Shown: piece by piece, positions 14,944-22,795 of the stretch | How the letters are laid out: each line of letters opens with the position of its first letter | Numbering within the stretch: the first letter of the stretch is position 1 | Source: JBBTSQ01 sp039795895 | GTDB lineage: Bacteria; Patescibacteriota; Minisyncoccia; Phycocordibacterales; JBAYGS01 | DNA: 38,455 nt | NCBI GenBank assembly: GCA_039795895.1 | Contig: JBDKKW010000008.1 | Coordinates: forward strand, 1-38,455 | Reading direction: 5' to 3' | Translations under genes and position numbers: made by a program | Notes under the pieces: model-generated | Seen by the model: the letters and a program-made list of their open reading frames with translations, nothing else | The model's database searches: none | What the model was told of the DNA's origin: nothing

Positions 14944-17208
14944 ATGTATTTGAAAAGCCTTGAGCTGACTGGTTTTAAATCCTTCGCCAAAAAGACGGCG
15001 CTTGATTTTAAGACCTCGATTACGGCGGTGGTTGGACCAAATGGTTCGGGGAAAAGTAATATTGCTGAGTCGTTTCGTTTTGTGCTCGGTGAACAGTCGA
15101 TCAAAAGTATGCGTGGGAAGAAGAGTGAAGACTTGATTTTTAACGGCTCAAAAGAATTTCCTAAAGGTAATCGTGCTTCAGTAAAAATCACGTTTGATAA
15201 TCGCAAGCGACTACTCAATCTCGACTTTGATGATGTCACTATCGAGCGTTCGGTATTCCGTGATTCATCATCAGAGTACCGTATCAATGATAGCCAAGTG
15301 CGACTGAAAGATGTTATTGAGCTTCTTGCTCAAGCCCACATTGGCGCTTCTGGGCATCATATTATTTCCCAAGGTGAAGCTGACCGCGTGCTTTCGGCTA
15401 GTATCAAAGAGCGCAGGACGATGATCGAGGATGCACTTGGTCTCAAAATCTATCAATACAAAAAACAAGAGAGTGAGCGCAAGCTCGACAAGACAGCGGA
15501 AAATATCAAGCAGGTAGAATCGCTTCGCCGAGAAATCGCTCCCCATATCAAATTCTTAAAAAAGCAGGTGGAGAAAATCGAGCACGCTCAGGCGATGCGT
15601 GAAAATCTCAAGGCGCTCTATCGAGAGTATTTGAAGCGCGAACATATCTATCTAGAGTTTTTCAAAAAGAAAATCCAAGATGAAAGAAAGGGGCCGGAGG
15701 CGAAAATGGCAGAGCTTGAGAAAGAGCTCTCTTCGGCGCGTAAGACTCTTGAGTCAGCGGAAGGGAAAGATGGTAAGACATCCGAGCTCGTTTCGCTTGA
15801 GTCTAAGATTCACACCGTGCGAGGCAAGCGCGATACCGCGACCTACGAGCGAGGCAAGATCGAGGGAATGCTTGATTATGAGCGACGACGATTGACCAAG
15901 GCCGAACAGGCGCTCAAAGAAGCGTCGAATATCTCGGTGCCACTTAAAGATGTTGAGGCACTAGTAGATACCGTCGATAGTGAGGTGGTGAATGTTGATT
16001 CCAATAATGCTTCTGCACTTTTGTCTGCGTTGAAGTCGATTGTGGAAAAAATGAAAGCCTTTATTGCTAAGAGTCGAATTGCGATCAATACGAGCGCGAT
16101 TGATGAGGCGAAGGCGGAGATCGCTCGACTAGAAGAAAAAAAGTTGACTGTTACTCAGGAAATTTCTCAGTGTGATAAGGAGATGAAAGAGCTCGAAGCT
16201 TCATATCAAGCACTCAAGTCTTCGATTGAAAAAGAAAAAGATGTGAATCGCGAGGCGGAGAAAGCGCTTTTTAGAATTGTGGCTGAGCAAAACGAACTGA
16301 GGGGGGTGCTCGCATCTTTGTCGGCGCAAGAACAGAGGTTGCAAGTGGAAGAAACCAATTTTAAAAATGAAATACAGGAGGGAATCGTGCTTGTGGGACG
16401 AGAAATTTCTGGATTCTATGAACACGCAATTATGGGAGAGTTGTCGGTGATCGCTCTGGCTCCTCGAAGTGAGCAGGAAGAGCGTCGAAAAGCCGTCGAG
16501 AAGATCAAGATTCGTCTTGAGGACGCTGGAGTGGGTGGAAGTGATGAGGTAATGAAAGAGTTTAAGGAGGCTTCGGAGCGAGAAGCGTTTTTGGCGAAAG
16601 AGCTTTTGGATTTGGAACAATCTGCGAAGTCGCTGACAGAATTAATCAAAGAGCTTGAACTTCGGCTTGATCAGGAATTTAGAGATGGCGTGAAGAAGAT
16701 AAACCACCAATTCCAAGAATTTTTTGCACTGATGTTTGGTGGCGGACATGCGTCGCTCGATGTGGTGCGGGAGCAAAAGCGTAAAAAGACAGATGTATCT
16801 GAGCTCCTCGAGATGGGAGAAATGCCTACACCCGAAGATGCTGAAGAGGGGAAAGAGGGTATTGATATTTCGGTATCGTTGCCAAACAAAAAGATCAAAG
16901 GACTCACCATGCTCTCAGGTGGCGAGCGCGCCCTTACCTCAATTGCGCTCCTTTTTGCTATCTCTCAGGTCAACCCACCACCGTTTATTATTTTGGATGA
17001 AACTGATGCAGCACTCGATGAGGCCAACTCTCGCAAGTACGGCGATATGATTGAAAATTTGGCGAAGTATTCACAACTAATTGTAATCACCCATAATCGA
17101 GAGACAATGTCTCGAGCTGGCGTGCTCTACGGGGTCACGATGGGGATGGGTGCAGCGTCAAAACTCCTTTCGATTGCGTTTGATGAAGCGATTGAGGTGG
17201 CGAAATAA
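14944..17208 (+). CDS. smc: Short SMC chromosome-segregation ATPase without a visible hinge
   Basis: Both SMC head halves are clear: Walker A GPNGSGKSN (about 31-39) with the N-terminal GFKSFAKKT block, and C-terminal signature LSGGERALTSIALLFA with Walker B FIILDETDAALDE. Bacterial SMC is usually near 1150-1200 residues; this one has 754. The stretch between the heads (about 165-585) reads as coiled coil with a short non-coil break near 300-345 (around VPLKDVEALVDTVDSEVV). No globular hinge of about 150 residues with its conserved glycines is visible, and there is no Rad50 zinc-hook CxxC. The frame is intact, so the shortness is not a sequencing break. ATG follows TAGAAT by six bases, suggesting a leaderless message. 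Confidence 0.93.
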   Translation: MYLKSLELTGFKSFAKKTALDFKTSITAVVGPNGSGKSNIAESFRFVLGEQSIKSMRGKKSEDLIFNGSKEFPKGNRASVKITFDNRKRLLNLDFDDVTIERSVFRDSSSEYRINDSQVRLKDVIELLAQAHIGASGHHIISQGEADRVLSASIKERRTMIEDALGLKIYQYKKQESERKLDKTAENIKQVESLRREIAPHIKFLKKQVEKIEHAQAMRENLKALYREYLKREHIYLEFFKKKIQDERKGPEAKMAELEKELSSARKTLESAEGKDGKTSELVSLESKIHTVRGKRDTATYERGKIEGMLDYERRRLTKAEQALKEASNISVPLKDVEALVDTVDSEVVNVDSNNASALLSALKSIVEKMKAFIAKSRIAINTSAIDEAKAEIARLEEKKLTVTQEISQCDKEMKELEASYQALKSSIEKEKDVNREAEKALFRIVAEQNELRGVLASLSAQEQRLQVEETNFKNEIQEGIVLVGREISGFYEHAIMGELSVIALAPRSEQEERRKAVEKIKIRLEDAGVGGSDEVMKEFKEASEREAFLAKELLDLEQSAKSLTELIKELELRLDQEFRDGVKKINHQFQEFFALMFGGGHASLDVVREQKRKKTDVSELLEMGEMPTPEDAEEGKEGIDISVSLPNKKIKGLTMLSGGERALTSIALLFAISQVNPPPFIILDETDAALDEANSRKYGDMIENLAKYSQLIVITHNRETMSRAGVLYGVTMGMGAASKLLSIAFDEAIEVAK

Positions 17209-17218
17209 TTGTGATGCT

Positions 17219-17944
17219 ATGCACCAAACAAATAACACGCTTGTTGAATATCTATCAAAACAATTTTCTATCTCTAAAGAGGATTTTGAAAAGTTTTTTC
17301 ATTTTTATAACGAAAAGTTTGATAGTTATGGAAATGAAGTATATGAGGATGTTCGGGTGCGTCTCGTCCACCTCAAATATTTCTTAGAGGGTAGTTGGTG
17401 GAACAATCGTTTTTATTTTCTTTGGAAATACTTCCATAGGTATGAACAAATTATAGATATTGGTTTTAGTGTCCCGTATTTACCACTTTATTTAGATAAA
17501 GTCGGAAGATTGGCTGAGTTGCCAAAATTACTTTATATAGATGGAAATGAAACTTCGAAAAAAGTGTCGGAAGTTATTTTAAAAAGATTAGAAGTAACCG
17601 CTGAGTATATTACTGGAGATATTGAAGATGAGATGTTGTGGGATGCCGTGGCGTTACAGAGTGAGTCATCTAAAGATACAGTGTTGTGTGCGTTTGAAAC
17701 TATTGAACACCTTTCTCACCCAGAAATATTTTGGAATCACGTAAAGAGATTTTCCGGAAAAGATATAATGCTGAGCTTGCCGATTGGTCCCAAGATCCCA
17801 TCGCATCACTCATTTTTTGCCACAGAGCAAGAAGTTGAGTCCTACTTGAGTACATATATAGGTATCAAAGAAAGAAAGGTGTTTGTGGGGAAGTCAGAGG
17901 GAAGTAGCTATAGTATTTATACCTGTATTGGAGCGATAAAGTAG
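17219..17944 (+). CDS. SAM-dependent methyltransferase-like protein
   Basis: 241 residues. A Rossmann-type methyltransferase pattern is visible: motif I-like QIIDIGFSVPYLPLYL (about 80-95), an acidic strand end in LLYIDGNE, ITGDIED, then CAFETIEHLSHPEIFW, which resembles the family's motif IV region (…E.LEH…P). The canonical glycine-rich GxGxG loop is degenerate, so activity is uncertain. It starts 10 bases after smc and could be co-transcribed with it. Codon use is clearly more AT-rich than in the neighbours, suggesting a recent acquisition. A longer in-frame start inside smc is disfavoured. Substrate unknown. Confidence 0.7.
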   Translation: MHQTNNTLVEYLSKQFSISKEDFEKFFHFYNEKFDSYGNEVYEDVRVRLVHLKYFLEGSWWNNRFYFLWKYFHRYEQIIDIGFSVPYLPLYLDKVGRLAELPKLLYIDGNETSKKVSEVILKRLEVTAEYITGDIEDEMLWDAVALQSESSKDTVLCAFETIEHLSHPEIFWNHVKRFSGKDIMLSLPIGPKIPSHHSFFATEQEVESYLSTYIGIKERKVFVGKSEGSSYSIYTCIGAIK

Positions 17945-17968
17945 TCGTTGCTATAGTGTGGGTAAATA

Positions 17969-17996
17969 TTGCAATATCTACTACTTGTGATATAAT
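17969..17996 (+). promoter_or_regulatory. Promoter of the 114-aa gene
   Basis: TTGCAA (17969-17974), 16-nt spacer, consensus TATAAT (17991-17996). The expected RNA 5' end begins ACATACAGAACC. Confidence 0.8.
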
Positions 17997-18025
17997 ACAT
18001 ACAGAACCAAAACAAAAGGATTCGT

Positions 18026-18370
18026 ATGCACTTTAAAGATTTAGCGCCAAACTGCACGTTTAATCGTGGCGGTGAATTGTATGTGAAATTACCTCATGTG
18101 GTCCCACTCGTTGTTGTCCGTGACCAAAAGCTTTTTTGTAATGCGGTCAATCTTGCCCCCAGAGGCGCCACACCAATGCTCATTGATCATTGTGTGGAGA
18201 TAACCGCAGATATGCTTGCTAATCATCGCGACATCGAAGATGCTTTGCGGACCGCGTCACACACAGGTGATCGGAAACATCTCCCGCTGGTGTTGCCAGC
18301 AAAGTATGATCGGCAATTCGTCAATGCGGTGCTTCTGGGTGCTCCGGTGACGTTTATCTCGGCATTCTGA
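18026..18370 (+). CDS. Small hypothetical protein
   Basis: 114 residues. The N-terminal half (MHFKDLAPNCTFNRGGELYVKL … FCNAVNLAPRG … IDHCVEIT) looks like a small beta-barrel type found in many short uncharacterised proteins of the form F-DL-G-F-G-Y-K…NAV-L-G…V. The C-terminal half is unassigned. No function can be given. AAAAGGA precedes the ATG by five bases. It is a single-gene unit with consensus promoter and terminator. Confidence 0.75.
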   Translation: MHFKDLAPNCTFNRGGELYVKLPHVVPLVVVRDQKLFCNAVNLAPRGATPMLIDHCVEITADMLANHRDIEDALRTASHTGDRKHLPLVLPAKYDRQFVNAVLLGAPVTFISAF

Positions 18371-18387
18371 GACGGTGCACAATTCGC

Positions 18388-18417
18388 AACTGCTCCTTTT
18401 GGGGCAGTTTTCTTTTT
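18388..18417 (+). terminator. Terminator of the 114-aa gene
   Basis: AACTGC/GCAGTT hairpin with inner CC/GG, followed by a T-rich tail that runs into the palindromic repeat. Confidence 0.82.
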
Positions 18418-18418
18418 G

Positions 18419-18486
18419 CCCGGTAGTGAATTTTGGTATCGACTTCGCCCGTGCTAAGGATTGCAATGCCAAAATCTACTACCGGG
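18419..18486. repeat. Palindromic repeat, copy 1
   Basis: 68 bp beginning CCCGGTAGTGAATTTTGG and ending CCAAAATCTACTACCGGG, so its ends pair with two mismatches. The reverse complement closely matches the element at 21099-21171, including a shared GGGCGAAG in the loop side. Confidence 0.88.
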
Positions 18487-18540
18487 TTTGCTTGCATTTT
18501 CTGTAGTGAGGTGTAGGATAGTCGACGGAACAGGTCATTG

Positions 18541-18762
18541 ATGAAATTCTGGAATAAAGGGGTTACCCCGATTCCTACTGCTACCAAGCGGTAGACCGAA
18601 CAGTCTAAACCGGGACTCAATCAGTGTTTTTGGCACTTCGCATCCGTAGTCGTCATTAACCGTACCGGTGTTGTGGGAGTCATCCGCAAAGGCAACATGA
18701 TGGGAGTTGATACCCATTTGAGCGTTTGCGTCAGCTATAAAAAGATGCCCAGGATCGCTTAA
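18541..18762 (+). pseudogene. Orphan gene remnant with an in-frame TAG
   Basis: A promoter (TTGCAT 18492-18497, 16-nt spacer, TAGGAT 18514-18519) and a purine-rich GGAACAGG precede ATG at 18541. The frame reads 17 codons, meets TAG at 18592-18594, then stays open for 55 more codons to TAA at 18760-18762; this second part (HFASVVVINRTGVVGVIRKG and on) is protein-like with RNY codons. It looks like one small gene with a nonsense mutation. The complementary frame on the minus strand (18717-18535) is also open and plausible, so strand is uncertain. Confidence 0.4.
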
Positions 18763-18793
18763 GAGAGTGGTTACAGTGTCTTATAATAACGCT

Positions 18794-19018
18794 TTGATTT
18801 CCCAAGTAGGAGGAGTTGTGTGACGTTTGATCGACTGCGCACAACCCACCAAATTCAGCCTTGTGTGTCTCCAATCACATCCAATGAGACGTAGAGAGAC
18901 TCCGTTTGGCGTATGTGTTGATTTTCAACCTTCGCTTGAAACTCTCTCTGCCGAGGCAGACTAAACCAGGATACCTGTCACATCGAAGCCCTGCATGCGT
19001 AAGCGTGTAGGGCTTTTT
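18794..19018 (+). ncRNA. Candidate structured RNA, about 225 nt, family unassigned
   Basis: TATAAT at 18782-18787 (TTAAGA 17 nt upstream is a weak -35) and an intrinsic terminator at 18987-19018 bound a stretch with no ORF. Several local hairpins are visible: GTTGTG/CACAAC, AGAGAG/CTCTCT enclosing TTTCAA/TTGAAA, TCTGCC/GGCAGA and CAGG/CCTG. It contains TAGGAGGAG, a strong anti-SD match, followed by no usable ORF. It is convergent with rnr, so it is not a leader for a downstream gene. tmRNA, RNase P and SRP signatures are absent. The strand follows from the T-run. Confidence 0.62.
18987..19018 (+). terminator. Terminator of the 18.8-kb RNA
   Basis: AGCCCT/AGGGCT hairpin with inner GC pairs followed by TTTTT. 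Confidence 0.83.
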
Positions 19019-19029
19019 AAATTTGTAAA

Positions 19030-19070
19030 AATAATCCCCGAAAATCGCTCCGCGATTTTCGGGGATTATT
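19030..19070 (-). terminator. rnr terminator
   Basis: Near-perfect palindrome (AATAATCCCCG…CGGGGATTATT) immediately after the rnr stop, with a T-rich run on the minus strand. Confidence 0.87.
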
Positions 19071-19071
19071 G

Positions 19072-21066
19072 CTATTTTTCCAGCGCGTAGTCGAGTGTTC
19101 TTCGCTCCATATCCGCCGTTACCACCTTGTATTTAATTGAGTCGCCGAGGCGGAAGCGTCGTTTGGTCTTTTCACCGACAAGTGCATAATTCTTTTGATC
19201 CAACACGTAGAAATCATCTCCGATGTCACGAATTTTTATCATGCCTTCGCAACGAGTCTCTTTGTCTTCAACATAAATACCCCATTCGGTCACACCAGAA
19301 ATCACACCGTCAAATACTTGGCCAATTCGTTCTTTCATATATTCTACTTGCTTGTATTTGATCGAAGCTCGCTCGGCATCCGCGGCAGAAATTTCTTTGT
19401 CGGTATTGTCGGAGGCCATTTTTTCAAATCGTGCCCATTCATGTTCAGGAATTTTCTCATTCATCAAGTGATGCTGGAGGATGCGATGCACAACAAGGTC
19501 AGCGTAGCGACGGATAGGTGAGGTAAAGTGTGTATAGTATTCAAAGGCGAGACCGAAATGTCCGATGTTGTTGGTCGAGTAAATCGCCTTTGCCATCGAG
19601 CGTACAGCTGCAGTACGAATCATCGATTCCTCTGCTTTACCTGCTACAGCGTTCATCAGTGCCTGCAAATCTTTAGCCTTAATCTCTCCATCTTTTCGGA
19701 TAGGGAGGTCATAGCCGAGTGCTCGTACAAAAGTACCAAAGTCGGCAATCTTTTCTCGATCAGGTACATCGTGGATGCGGTAGAGTGAGACACCGGTCGG
19801 CTTCTGACCCTCTTTGTTGTGCGCCTTGTAGAGCACCTCGGCTACTTCGCGGTTGGCGAGTAACATATATTCCTCGACGAGCTTGTGGGCGTCTTTGCGA
19901 GTCTTGCGATAGACGCGGATCGGACGGCCGGCTTTGTCGAGTTCAAATTTAACCTCGTCCTGCTCAAAATCGATGGCACCATTTTTCCATTTTTCTTCGC
20001 GGAGTTTGTAGGCGATTTTATTTAAGGTGTTGAGTTCGTCAAAATACTCGCCACCTTTTGCGTCGAGAGTTTCTTGGGCAGCTTCGTAGGTAAAGCGTTT
20101 GGCTGAATTAATAATGGTCTTGCCAAACCATCGGTCAGAGACTTTTCCGTTGCTATCCATCACAAACACACTCGAAAAGGCAAGTTTGTCTTCGTGCGCG
20201 TTCAAGCTACAGAGGTCGTTTGAAAGAATTTCGGGAAGCATCGGGATGGTGCGGTCGACGAGATACACCGAAAAGCCACGCTTCACCGCTTCTTTATCGA
20301 GTGCCGTACCTGGGCGGACATAGTGGGAGACGTCGGCAATGTGCACACCAATTTCAAATTTCCCATCAGCAAGCTTTTTGAATGAAATAGCATCGTCGAA
20401 ATCTTTGGCATCGATCGGGTCGATGGTGAAGGTGAGGGTTTTTCGGAAATCGCGACGTTTTGCGATCTCTGATGCTGGAGTCGGAGATTCCTTCGCACGG
20501 ATTGCTTTCGCCTCAGCTTCCACTGCTTCAGGAAATGCGGTATCAAACCCGCGCTCGCGGACGATTGATTCCATTTCGGTGTTGTGTTCGCCGGCGATAC
20601 CGAGGATTTCAAGAATCTCACCTTCGGGAGTACGAGAGGTCTTTTCCCAACGAGTCATTCGTACGAGCACTTTGCTTCCTTCGGGAGCTTCAAGGTCTTT
20701 TGGCTGATGGGGGATGAGGATATCTACATACATCTTTTTGTCGTCAGGGATGATGAAGGTCTTGCCTCCTTCTTTGGCCACGGTGCCGACGAAATTGGTC
20801 TTGGCCCGCGAAACAATTTTGATGACGGTGCCTTGTATACGGTCGAAGCGATTTTTGCCTCCGACAGCGACTTCGACGGTATCTTTGTGAAGTGCGGTGT
20901 TTACGTGCTCGGGTGCGATTTCAATGTCTTCTTTGAGGTCGAGTGAGGCGACGTAGCCAACACCTTTACTGGTCATGGTAATGATACCCTCAATTATCTT
21001 TGAGGTGTGGGTGACCGGTGTCTTTTTTCCGGGAGGAGTATGAGGAGTAGGTTTTGGGTTGTGCAT
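19072..21066 (-). CDS. rnr: Ribonuclease R (RNB-family 3'-5' exoribonuclease)
   Basis: 664 residues. Order: short basic/proline tail, cold-shock-like OB domains (about 25-170, with GIITMTSKGVGYVA), then the RNB catalytic domain whose metal-binding signature TIDPIDAKDFDDAISF lies near 215-230. It continues with GVHIADVSHYV, SVYLVDRTIPMLPEILSNDLCSL and HFTSPIRRYADLVVHR. A C-terminal S1 domain follows (about 580-655, with GVISGVTEWGIYVE). It degrades structured RNA; in E. coli it also works with tmRNA. It is shorter than E. coli RNase R, lacking the long basic tail. The ATG is at 21066 with almost no leader. Confidence 0.97.
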   Translation of the reverse strand: MHNPKPTPHTPPGKKTPVTHTSKIIEGIITMTSKGVGYVASLDLKEDIEIAPEHVNTALHKDTVEVAVGGKNRFDRIQGTVIKIVSRAKTNFVGTVAKEGGKTFIIPDDKKMYVDILIPHQPKDLEAPEGSKVLVRMTRWEKTSRTPEGEILEILGIAGEHNTEMESIVRERGFDTAFPEAVEAEAKAIRAKESPTPASEIAKRRDFRKTLTFTIDPIDAKDFDDAISFKKLADGKFEIGVHIADVSHYVRPGTALDKEAVKRGFSVYLVDRTIPMLPEILSNDLCSLNAHEDKLAFSSVFVMDSNGKVSDRWFGKTIINSAKRFTYEAAQETLDAKGGEYFDELNTLNKIAYKLREEKWKNGAIDFEQDEVKFELDKAGRPIRVYRKTRKDAHKLVEEYMLLANREVAEVLYKAHNKEGQKPTGVSLYRIHDVPDREKIADFGTFVRALGYDLPIRKDGEIKAKDLQALMNAVAGKAEESMIRTAAVRSMAKAIYSTNNIGHFGLAFEYYTHFTSPIRRYADLVVHRILQHHLMNEKIPEHEWARFEKMASDNTDKEISAADAERASIKYKQVEYMKERIGQVFDGVISGVTEWGIYVEDKETRCEGMIKIRDIGDDFYVLDQKNYALVGEKTKRRFRLGDSIKYKVVTADMERRTLDYALEK

Positions 21067-21098
21067 TGGGGTATGGTAGCACAGGACAGGCTTTTTTG

Positions 21099-21171
21099 CC
21101 CGGTAGTAGATTTTGGCATTGCGTCCTATTCTGGACGCGGGGCGAAGCCGATGCCAAAATTCACTACCGGG
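21099..21171. repeat. Palindromic repeat, copy 2 (inverted)
   Basis: 73 bp, CCCGGTAGTAGATTTTGG … CCAAAATTCACTACCGGG. Its left arm equals the reverse complement of the right arm of the copy at 18419-18486, and its right arm that of the other copy's left arm with two changes. It lies between rnr and a frameshifted gene. Confidence 0.88.
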
Positions 21172-21247
21172 TTGCTTGTATTACGGCGTCTTTCGTGGTA
21201 TCTTTTCAACAGACGTTCCTTCCAGAAACAATTCACCAGATACGATT

Positions 21248-21579
21248 ATGAGTAGTACATTAGATACTAGCAGAAAGCTCTTGCCGGGATACAGTTGCAT
21301 CGTTGATGATGGCGACTGTGATTCGAGTGGGGTTGTAATCACTGATGAAGAGCGTGCCCGGACTGCTCGGTATATGCAGGATCACGGCATTACTCGGTCA
21401 GCGTCTGATGGTGGGTGTACTTTTACGCCACTACCGATGTCCAGGCTTTGCGCGGTCTTGAGGATATTGAGTATCAGGCATTCTCGGAGGCTTCGTGCCG
21501 CGAGACTCTGATTGATGATGTTTTTTCGAAACGGCAATCTTTTGGGATTGCCGTTTTTTCTTACCCATTTTTGCAATAA
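21248..21579 (+). pseudogene. Frameshifted orphan gene
   Basis: Frame from ATG at 21248 encodes MSSTLDTSRKLLPGYSCIVD … ITRSASDG, then continues to TGA at 21511 with codons unusual here (AGG, ATA, CGG). A second frame takes over near 21415 and reads WVYFYATTDVQALRGLEDIE and QAFSEASC with normal codon use, stopping at TAA 21577-21579. A single lost base in the G-rich run near 21415-21420 would explain it. It may be a true mutation or an assembly error. A weak promoter (TTGTAT, then TATCTT at 17 nt) directly follows the palindromic repeat. Family unknown. Confidence 0.6.
21529..21559 (+). terminator. Intrinsic terminator
   Basis: AACGGCAATC/GATTGCCGTT stem and TTTT tail; overlaps the end of the shifted frame. 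Confidence 0.85.
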
Positions 21580-21591
21580 TCAATAAACTCC

Positions 21592-21620
21592 TTGACCGTA
21601 TATATGCTTTCTGTTAAGAT
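21592..21620 (+). promoter_or_regulatory. rpsP promoter
   Basis: TTGACC (21592-21597), 17-nt spacer, TAAGAT (21615-21620), 12 bases before the rpsP start. Confidence 0.82.
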
Positions 21621-21632
21621 GCTTCCTACATT

Positions 21633-21983
21633 ATGTTAATGATCCGATTACAACGTGTTGGACGAAAGAACGAGCCATCTTTCCGTGTGGTGGTGACTGA
21701 GTCGCAAAATGGTCCGAAAAGTGGCCGATCACTTGAGGTGGTTGGTTCATACGACCCTCGAGAAGGCAAGGGAAATAACGCTTTGAATAAAGAGCGCATT
21801 CTCCACTGGATTTCAAAGGGTGCTCAGACTTCAGAGACGATGCACAATATGCTCGTATCTCACAAGATTATTTCTGGAAAGAAAGTAAACCCACTTCCAA
21901 AGAAGAAGCCGATTGTGAAAGATGCTCCAAAGGAAGATGCAAAGGCTCCGGCAACTCCGGCTCCTGAAGCTCCAAAAGCGTAA
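21633..21983 (+). CDS. rpsP: Ribosomal protein bS16
   Basis: 116 residues. The N-terminal part is classic bS16: IRLQRVGRKNEPSFRVVV, then SGRSLEVVGSYDPREG and ERILHWISKGAQTSETM. The C-terminal 35 residues are a Lys/Pro/Ala extension (KKKPIVKDAPKE … APEAPKA) of low complexity. Of two close ATGs, the first (21633) gives MLMIRL; the second (21639) would give MIRL, equally compatible. No Shine-Dalgarno. rpsP, khpA and trmD, commonly clustered in bacteria, remain in order here but are separated by single-gene insertions. Confidence 0.96.
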   Translation: MLMIRLQRVGRKNEPSFRVVVTESQNGPKSGRSLEVVGSYDPREGKGNNALNKERILHWISKGAQTSETMHNMLVSHKIISGKKVNPLPKKKPIVKDAPKEDAKAPATPAPEAPKA

Positions 21984-21990
21984 TTAAAAG

Positions 21991-22024
21991 AAAAAGCCCC
22001 GCCAGAGTACTGGCGGGGCTTTTT
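21991..22024 (+). terminator. rpsP terminator
   Basis: AGCCCCGCCAG/CTGGCGGGGCT stem followed by TTTTT; the next promoter's -35 box starts right after it. Confidence 0.9.
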
Positions 22025-22025
22025 C

Positions 22026-22054
22026 TTGACATAAAATTATTTTTTCATTATGAT
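22026..22054 (+). promoter_or_regulatory. Promoter of the 180-aa gene
   Basis: TTGACA (22026-22031), 17-nt spacer, TATGAT (22049-22054). Confidence 0.86.
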
Positions 22055-22100
22055 GATTTCGGAGTCAGTTTTTTTCACATCTTACCGAAAGGTTTAACTT

Positions 22101-22643
22101 ATGTTTCCTGGACACAGATATCTACTTGAAATTCCTTGTGAGCATGCTGGACAGAAATGGCCTGAGTATTTAGTTTGTTTCCGGATTGATGGTGCAGGGA
22201 ATTATACGTCTCTTCACGGATCTCCGCACGGTCTGAAGTGTTGGGTGAATATTACTGAGAGTGAGTTCATTGCTGCTTTTATCAAGACCATTTCCAGTTG
22301 GAATCCGGAATGGCCTTTCTTTGCCCAATCTCGACGGAGTATTCGGAATCGGGGTGGGAGTGTTCGAACAGACATATTATTAAATACAATCGTTTTTGAT
22401 CGTACCCAAAAGGCGTCTCAAAACGGGGTGTATGGGATTGAGCTAAAAGAGGATTGCTCAGTTCTGGATTTCGGTTCTTTTAAGGAGGCACGTATACCTC
22501 TGCCGATCTTTGCTGAAGGGGTGGTGAGTTTTTTTGTGGGACTTGAAACTCCTATTATTCCGCTCGGAGATTTCTCCGCTGAATCCACCTTGGCTACTTT
22601 TGAAATGGATTGGAAAAAGTTCAGTGAAAGGTGGGTTAAGTAA
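22101..22643 (+). CDS. Hypothetical orphan protein
   Basis: 180 residues, aromatic-rich and mostly beta-type (HRYLLEIPC, EYLVCFRIDG, SVLDFGSF), without a signal peptide or membrane helix. No family recognised. CGAAAGG precedes the ATG at suitable distance. It is a single-gene unit between rpsP and khpA with its own consensus promoter and terminator, splitting an otherwise conserved gene neighbourhood. Confidence 0.77.
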   Translation: MFPGHRYLLEIPCEHAGQKWPEYLVCFRIDGAGNYTSLHGSPHGLKCWVNITESEFIAAFIKTISSWNPEWPFFAQSRRSIRNRGGSVRTDILLNTIVFDRTQKASQNGVYGIELKEDCSVLDFGSFKEARIPLPIFAEGVVSFFVGLETPIIPLGDFSAESTLATFEMDWKKFSERWVK

Positions 22644-22676
22644 GTCCCATTAAGAGGTTCTTCTTTTGAGTCTTCC

Positions 22677-22709
22677 AAAGCCCTACTGTTGGCGACAGTG
22701 GGGCTTTTT
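22677..22709 (+). terminator. Intrinsic terminator
   Basis: AAAGCCCTACTGT/ACAGTGGGGCTTT stem with a T-rich tail after the 180-aa gene. Confidence 0.87.
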
Positions 22710-22795
22710 CTTTTTTATACCTTGTGGTATGCTTTTGGTAGCAGAAGTAGTACACATACCACTCCTGTCATTACTAATACGCTGTAAAGAATCCT

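Noticed and set aside
18535..18717. Minus-strand open frame (60 codons) across the remnant at 18.5-18.8 kb
   Set aside because: It is codon-aligned with the plus-strand remnant, so base patterns cannot separate them. It has no SD or clear promoter, while the plus strand has both; kept only as an alternative.
18794..19018. tmRNA or RNase P RNA
   Set aside because: No tRNA-like acceptor/T-arm, no tag ORF ending in Ala-Leu-Ala-Ala, and none of the conserved RNase P blocks.
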